This document shows, one piece after another, positions 22,101 to 64,000 of a stretch of DNA of 64,000 nt. The first letter of the stretch is position 1. Every line of letters begins with the position of its first letter. The notes beneath the pieces were generated by a model. That model had not been told where the DNA came from and made no database searches. It saw nothing but the letters and a program-made list of their open reading frames with translations. The DNA is from Cristatella mucedo (taxonomy: Eukaryota; Bryozoa; Phylactolaemata; Cristatellidae), in NCBI GenBank assembly GCA_009760855.2, contig WPIO01000035.1:2350001-2414000 (forward strand), in the 5' to 3' direction. Made by a program: the position numbers and the translations under genes.

Positions 22101-22149
22101 CATGTGGCCAGCCGACCTTTACTTGGGTCACTCTAAATTTCGCTGGGAA

Positions 22150-22235
22150 CACAAAAGTAAAGCGCCTAGAAAGAGATCAAGCTCTCCGAGGGTGCTTTAT
22201 CAAGCGCATTACTATTATTGTTATTATTACTAACA
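22150..22235 (+). mobile_element. LINE 3' tail
   Basis: AAAGTAAAGCGCCTAGAAAG, AGATCAAGCTCTCCGAGGGT and GCTTTATCAAGCGC, then (ATT)n-like. Confidence 0.7.
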
Positions 22236-22299
22236 CTATCCGTGGCCAACGTTAAACCAGGACTGGACCAGACCTTGACCTTTCCAGGGTAGTGAGTCA

Positions 22300-23024
22300 T
22301 CTGAATATGTAAGGGCCTGCCGGGTGGCTTTGCCTGGCTGGCAATTCCGCGGCTGGTCGGTCGGTCGGTCCGTGGGCCGGAAGCTGGCCTCCTCCTTCCT
22401 GAGCCCAACTGTGTGTGTTTAGGGGGCGACGAGTGGGCTAGAAACAGTAGACCCAGAAAGTCCAGACCGGGGGTAGCTTGTGGTCCCCGTCCCGGGGGGG
22501 GGGGTAGGAGGGGAGCATCATTGAGCTTACTCTTTGCCACGATCCGTCCTCGCAGCTGGCGTCGGTACCCAGCGGCAAGAATCAAGCATCTTCAAGCCGA
22601 AGGTAGCTAGCTTTCGGTTGCAGCTCTTCTTTCCGGCGCCGCGACGGGATGACCGCGACGCGGGACCGTAGGCTCTGACGTTTTCCCCGGTCTCGCGGCT
22701 GCGTGGGGGCAGGCAAGAGTCACGGTCACACGGGCGCACTGGTCCTGCGATCACACCTGCGACGCGGATTGATCGACCGTTAACAATAGCCCGCCCGCCA
22801 TTGGTTCCGTCAAGTTCAGCCCGCTCAAACTCAGCATGGTAACAAAAGGCTGGCGGTTTCATTCAAAACAAAGAAGATAGAGTCTTGTAGGCTAGTCTAT
22901 GCCCGATTACTGCGCCCTATTGACCACTCGCCCCCCCCCCCCTCAGTAGTTCGCGTGTGACTTCTGGCTCCGCCAGCAATAGCGGAGCCTGGATCGGTGG
23001 AAGCCGTCGCCGGAAGTCAATTCT
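22300..23024 (+). promoter_or_regulatory. GC-/CpG-rich region upstream of gene B
   Basis: Clearly richer in G+C and CpG than the surrounding A/T-rich DNA, with GGTC tandem units near 22357 and G and C runs at about 22494 and 22931. It ends at the gene B start codon and continues into intron 1. No TATA box is visible. It is likely the promoter and 5' UTR. It could also serve the divergent gene A, but that gene's first exon was not located. Confidence 0.45.
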
Positions 23025-39504
<16,480 letters not shown>

Positions 39505-40091
39505 GTCCCCGGAGAGAAGAAGTCGCAGAACAAGTGCGACCTGCCTCTGGCTCACTCTTGACAGTGGCTGCTGATCCGACTGCTCGTTTGATTGCTGGCC
39601 AGTGGATGAGGCGGTTGGTTCGAGTCAACTATGGGAAGCAGAACTCTCAGGCTGACACTGGCATGGCTGCCGCCGGTGACAGCTCTGGCTCTGTAGTGAA
39701 CGGTGGACTTTCTTGCAGAGATGCTCAGCAGGAAAGGCAGCTTCGGCGGCAGCCATGTCACGTGCCCAAGCCCACGTAAGAGCTTCCTTCCTTTGCAGCC
39801 CCGTGGGAGGCCTCCACTAAGTGCTCACTTGGCTGTGCAATGAGCGATGAGGCCACGGCAGATAGTGATGCTTGCGTCACTGGCCAACATGGCAGCAACA
39901 CCTCGAAGGCACGAGGCGGGACGGACTTCTTGTAAAGCACATGAATTACCCTGGGTTCTGCTTAACCGCTTTGTGTTGGTTGCTCAGTGACAGTCGCCAT
40001 TATTACCGGCTTCATTCAGACACTCTTTCAAGCAACGAATGTCTATGCCGGTACATTCCAGGTGAGTTGAAGAAATTTTGAATCATTAATA

Positions 40092-40097
40092 ATTAAA
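40092..40097 (+). promoter_or_regulatory. Possible poly(A) signal ATTAAA for gene B
   Basis: ATTAAA lies 588 bases after the gene B stop and is followed by a T/GT-rich stretch. It is a common variant of AATAAA. The hexamer is frequent by chance, so this is weak. Confidence 0.25.
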
Positions 40098-40259
40098 GGG
40101 TAATTTGTTTGTGTACTGACAATGTCCGCAGTTCTCTTCGGCAAATAGAGACTATCTAGAATGACATATTTATGACAATGAATATTTTCAAAACAATCAT
40201 CTCAACAACTCAACGGTGTTCTAACGAAAAGTCGCTTTTGAAACTGCATTGGACGTGCT

Positions 40260-40640
40260 CCTTATACATTTCTCTAGTTTTCGCTTAGCTCAAGCTATTC
40301 AGTACGAGCTCAGCCAATTGTTTGCTAGAATTTCCTAAATATCGACCAAGTTTCTGGTTAGAATTAAGGAAGTATTGACTTGTTCAACCAAACCCTGTTG
40401 AATTCGAAAAGCTGTCATGTTCGACGACCATTCGAAGTGCTATACAAACCGAGAAGGCAAGAATTTTGGCCCAGCGTACATTTGGTTCTCCAACATAGTG
40501 GCAAAAGTCCTACTTAATTACCTAGGTCTTTTTAATTTCCAACTTTAATGAACTATAGAAATAATAATGATAATAATAAGTCACTTGCACTGTGCCCCAA
40601 GAAAACTAAATCTCAATCCAGACGTTTTGCATTTCGCTGA
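40260..40640 (-). repeat. Dispersed repeat, copy 2
   Basis: Second copy of the element at 20380-20780, ending in a diverged tail-like hairpin at 40580-40635. No coding capacity seen. Confidence 0.5.
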
Positions 40641-41633
40641 AAAGGACCATTAACCAAGGACTAGCATGGACAAGCATGGTGTCATACTTAAACATGCATA
40701 CGGAAAGCTAAGTGAGTGTCATGCATTGACAAGCATACCAACGCGTGGGTCGTCGTCGTTTCACGGATAGATTGTATAATATATATTATTGCAACAATTC
40801 GTTCACTGCAGTCGGGTTTTACTTTACTGAATACAAGCGATATAGGTGATCGCCTTGCAGGATCGCAAGCAGGCATGCACAGACGAGCCTGAATGCCAGC
40901 TACATTCGTTTGGCATGAGAACAGCTGATCTAGTGTCATTCGTGGAGCCTGAAGCAAAAATAAGTAAAGCGCTGCCTCCCTATTAAATCCAGCGCCTAGC
41001 AAGTGTGCAGCTTGCCGACGGTGTGAGCACTGCTGCATCGGTGCCGACTTGGGGCGATAGTGGGAGAGAGCACGACAATGATGAGCCAGGGCGACATTCA
41101 AGCCATTCTCCGGAGCAACATACATAACAGAGATTGAGATACACCTCGAAGGTCATGGCTGGCAGGATTCAGAAGGATTTCCATAAGTTAGCGTCGGAGC
41201 GCGACTTCCGAAAAACTGGCTGGAGCACCAAGCTACCGGATAACAGCCCGGCATGTACCGAAGCAAACCAATCGCGTCATGCGGCCGCCTTGGGAGCCAC
41301 TTTTATGGACTTCTTGTCCTAGGGAGTCGACGAGCAGCCGAACGTCCTTGTCCCGAGCCTGCCGAGGCTCTGTGTTCGGTCGAAGCAATGACATCAGCTG
41401 CGGCTGTGCATACAGGGTGCCGAGCCGCTGACTAGTCCCGTTGCGAAGATTGCTATGCTCTAGTCAGCTTAAGTCAGAGAGGGATGCCGCCGACTAAAGT
41501 GGGCCCGTCTATCTTAGCCTCATCGTAGAGCTCGCTCTACTTCGAGCTCAACGGCTGGCCTTGGCCTGCTGACTAGCCGCAGTCAATGTTCACGCTGAGA
41601 TGGGCAATTCTGACCTAAACTGTGGGAGGTCGG

Positions 41634-60840
<19,207 letters not shown>

Positions 60841-60937
60841 GTCCTCAATTCACTGTCGCCGGTCGAAGACGACGCGCTGCCTCCCTTTCTGCTACCACAG
60901 CTTCCGTCCTTTTTCAGCCTTCCTTCTCCTTCTCGAA

Positions 60938-61180
60938 ATGTGTCAGCGCAGACTTGCGAGCTTCCTTCTGCTGCTGCTGCTGCTAGCAGCTGCAATGGCA
61001 CCGCCGGTGGCAGCAGCCCGGCGCGACGTCGGGTCCGCCAGCAGCTGCAGCTGGATGCGAATAGGGCAGTGCTGGCCGACGTCGTTCGGCTCGGCCAGCT
61101 CTCGAGTGTCGAGGCTTGTGACTGCTGCTGCTGCTTATGCTGCTCCGGCGTCGGCTTGTGCGCCTCGTGTGCCTCACTGA
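60938..61180 (+). CDS. Candidate short ORF with leader-like start, divergent to gene C
   Basis: The ATG at 60938 opens 80 codons beginning M-C-Q-R-R-L-A-S-F and then seven Leu and an Ala-rich end, which looks like a secretory leader. It starts 97 bases from the gene C start on the other strand. The Leu run is encoded by CTG repeats, so it may be repeat translation only. No good donor occurs before the stop; the strong plus-strand donor GAG|GTAAGCC near 61266 is in another frame. Confidence 0.2.
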   Translation: MCQRRLASFLLLLLLLAAAMAPPVAAARRDVGSASSCSWMRIGQCWPTSFGSASSRVSRLVTAAAAYAAPASACAPRVPH

Positions 61181-61290
61181 AGCTTCGCCGGCAGACTGCT
61201 GAGCTCGGGGCCTTCGGGGACTGGCCTGGGCCAACGACCAATGGCGTTTCGAGCTGCAACAGACGAGGTAAGCCAGTCCATGAGTCTATG

Positions 61291-61343
<53 letters not shown>
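61291..61343. repeat. (CT)n microsatellite
   Basis: About 26 CT units upstream of gene C. Confidence 0.95.
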
Positions 61344-61345
<2 letters not shown>

Positions 61346-62192
61346 GGGGAGGCGATGTAGTCCGAGCCATGTGGCTACTGTTTGGTCACGATACACTATC
61401 AGCTTTGCCGGGCGTCCTAATGAGCGCGAGCTGATAGCTGCTGCCGGTGCCCCCAGCCGACCCTTGCCACCGAGGAGCTGGGACAGCTGCAGCCTGCTCG
61501 AGCCCTACCCCCTTCCCACTCCCAGCGTGCAGCAGCTGCAGGACTTCCTGGGCAGAAGACGCCTTTTAGTGCCACGCTGGGCATGCCCAGGGGGGGCATT
61601 TCCTCCCGGTCGTCACGCAGGCACGATCGGAATTCTCGCGACCGCATGCCGTCATTCCACCGAAGACTTCCTCAGGGCAGAGGCCTCAGCCGCCGGCTGG
61701 ATTGTCGTCTGCTATCGCTCAGCCACGCGCCACCGACCTCGGTCACCGACAGACGCCCTCGACGACAGATAGATAAACGTTGAGCCTGTCCTGGGCGGCA
61801 CGTGCCGTCATCTAGCCTGTCCGGCTATGGGTCGCCTTGGCAATGGCCAGGACGAGCGAGTCGGTGGGTGCGTGGGCTCATTGTAGCTAGGCAAATGCTC
61901 GTGGCCGACCGGGCGGTCTGTCTGGCTTCCTCTCGTCATTTCGCTCAGCTGCCTGCCCCACTGGGTAGGACCGGCTGCGGCTTGGCTCGAAAGCAATTTT
62001 CGGCCTGTTAGAGAGCAGTTAGTTATCAGCCGAATCGAGAGGCGACGGTTGTCTGCGGTTGCTACGAGGTCTGGCTCATTAGCAGCATACAAAATGCCTA
62101 GCAACACAGTGCCGTCCGAAGGAATGCTGCTGCTACTGCTGCACCTTCCTCCTCTAGGCGAATGGGTGCACGGCCGGCATGGAAAATAGCAC

Positions 62193-62597
<405 letters not shown>

Positions 62598-62944
62598 CTT
62601 TGCACGGCTGGAGGTGACGCGAGGACTAGGCGAGCCGAACAGACAGGCGGAGCTCGACTGGCGGCAAGTCGTCGTCGGCGGCTGCATCGGCCGACGGCAG
62701 CGTGGCTGAGCACAGGAAGGGAAACCCGCATTCGCTCGAGTCCAGCTGCAAGCGAGAGAATCGCAACCCTCCGGCAACCCTCCCCTCTCTACGACAGGCT
62801 GGGCAAATTTTTGAGCTCGTGCAATTGAAGAAATCAATGACGACTGCTCAGAGCTTCTAAGACCTCAGCCGAGTGGGCGTCACCACGGCGATGACAGTGA
62901 GCCGCTACCGACGACCACCGAGCCCTGGCACTGGTGCTGATCTT

Positions 62945-63084
62945 AAATATAATTAATTTGTATAGCGCCCCAAGAGAACTTAATCTCTATTCAGGCGCTT
63001 CACATATGCCTCCGGCTCGAGCCCACGACCTCAGCCAGACCTTAGTCGGCGGGCGAGCACCTTAACCACTGGACCAAACCAGCT
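62945..63084 (-). mobile_element. tRNA-derived SINE, near full length
   Basis: Reverse: TATAGCGCCCCAAGAGAACT, TAATCTCTATTCAGGCGCTT, CACATATGCC, GGCTCGAGCCCACGACCTCA, GGGCGAGCACCTTAACCACT, GGACCAAACCAGCTC. One of the best-preserved copies. Confidence 0.85.
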
Positions 63085-63434
63085 CATTCGGAGACCACGG
63101 TCCTCGATGCCCTGCAGGGTGCACCTACGCAAGACCGCTGGAGCCAGCGCGAATTCATTGGGCAAGGAACCAGCGATCAAGCTTCTACGCCTGCATGACC
63201 ATGTCAGTTACCGGCTGCTAATGAGCACGCTTTGAACGTTTGCCAGCGTTGACTTTGCATCATCGAGGTCTCACCTAAAGGGGGTGTCTGTTCCGCTAGG
63301 CTTTCTCTGCACCCTCGAACTCATCTTTTCTATAGTTTGTTCCTGAGCACTTTGCCTGCTCATCCGTGCATGGACGACTCGGAGCACGGTAGGAAAGCAG
63401 GAGGTCGTCGTGGCACTTGGCGAATGATGTAAGG

Positions 63435-63585
63435 GTGCTTGCGGCTCTTTACAATATCGAGGTCGTGGGTTCGAGCCCTGAAGCGGGCTATCCTTTATTG
63501 CCGACTGCAAGCGGTGGCGATAGCCGTTGTAGTGCTCCGTATGATGCTATTAAAAACGAGTCTGTCGAATCAGCTGACTTAACTA
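63435..63585 (+). mobile_element. SINE-2 copy
   Basis: GAGGTCGTGGGTTCGAGCCC, TGAAGCGGGCTATCCTTTAT, TGCCGACTGCAAGCGGTGGC, GATAGCCG, ending at GAATCAGCTGAC. Confidence 0.7.
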
Positions 63586-64000
63586 CCAACGGCGCCCCTA
63601 GCGTCTTCGTTTGTGCTTCTGCACACACTTGTCAAAGCACGATGCCTTGCTTATCATTAACCCTTAGCTACTCGAGTCCACTGCCCATGGACTCGCTTTG
63701 CTGGGTATTCTGCAAGTCACTTTTGGAAATACTGGCCGCCATCTGGCCGTGTGACGGAAGTACCGAGTGACGGAAGGACGGACTTTCTCGCTTTAATTAG
63801 TAGGGATTGCTTGTCTTGTAGCGGGTTGTCAATGGCCTGTATAGAGATTGGGTACTCCATTGCTACCATAGAAAAGACTTACTGTTATTGTTTCTACATT
63901 GGCTTTAGCACAGGTACTAACGCAGTTCCTCGGGACGTCACTGGACTTCATGCCAACCAGGAAAGAAAATGAGCCAGTCGATTTTAGAACATCAGATGCT

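Larger units (their letters stand above)
39505..41633. other. Convergent intergenic region between genes B and C
   Basis: Should hold the 3' UTRs of gene B (plus) and gene C (minus). A dispersed repeat shared with 20380-20780 lies at 40260-40640. A 145-codon minus frame at 40688-41125 shows no domain and is not called. Confidence 0.45.
60841..62000 (-). promoter_or_regulatory. GC-/CpG-rich region upstream of gene C
   Basis: G+C- and CpG-rich sequence directly upstream of the gene C start codon on the minus strand, interrupted by a (CT)n tract at 61291-61343. Likely promoter and 5' UTR, parallel to the region before gene B. Several open frames on both strands (for example 60805-61434 plus) are explained by the high G+C. 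Confidence 0.4.
62600..64000. other. Right flank
   Basis: Apart from a reverse tRNA-SINE (62945-63084) and a forward SINE-2 copy (63435-63585) I see nothing identifiable. Confidence 0.4.

Overview
This is a window of animal nuclear DNA. Genes are split by introns with GT-AG borders (one GC-AG). It carries many tRNA-derived SINEs, decayed LINE reverse-transcriptase copies and very long microsatellites. The gene content (SUEL-type galactose/rhamnose-binding lectin domains and a CUB domain on single-pass membrane proteins) fits an invertebrate. I cannot name the phylum from sequence alone. There is no rRNA, no free-standing tRNA gene, no CRISPR array and no sign of bacterial DNA.

The coding content I can support is a cluster of three receptor-like genes, each rebuilt here from exon borders and reading-frame phases. 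Gene A lies on the minus strand (exons between 9562 and 5959; its 5' end was not found). It encodes a diverged SUEL-like domain, a Thr-rich stalk, a membrane segment and a cytoplasmic tail holding a 23-residue alanine run and a PPxY motif. Gene B lies on the plus strand (23025-39504, five exons, predicted 520 residues). It encodes a signal peptide, SUEL domain, Ser/Thr stalk, membrane segment and a long basic disordered tail. Gene C lies on the minus strand (60840-41634, six exons, predicted 467 residues). It encodes a signal peptide, SUEL domain, CUB domain, stalk, membrane segment and a short tail. All identified extracellular exons are bounded by phase-1 introns, and the membrane exon always runs from phase 1 to phase 2, with the intron splitting an arginine codon (AG|G). 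The gene B and C reading frames close exactly, 1563 and 1404 bases including stop. A and B are arranged head to head, B and C tail to tail.

The first exons of B and C sit beside GC- and CpG-rich stretches (about 22.3-23.3 kb and 60.8-62 kb) that are likely promoters. Most of the remaining sequence is intronic or intergenic and repeat-rich. One LINE family has 3' ends forming a nested hairpin (AGCGCC..AGAGA..TCTCT..GGCGCT) followed by ATT repeats. A tRNA-derived SINE family ends in almost the same hairpin, as expected if the SINE is moved by that LINE. A second SINE family, a second set of RT remnants, and microsatellites of (CT)n, (GA)n, (TAG)142, (AT)n, (CAG)n and (GT)n fill much of the rest.

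Function is inferred from domains only. The three proteins are probably cell-surface lectin-like receptors with shared build and unrelated cytoplasmic tails. Ligands and signalling partners cannot be read from the sequence.
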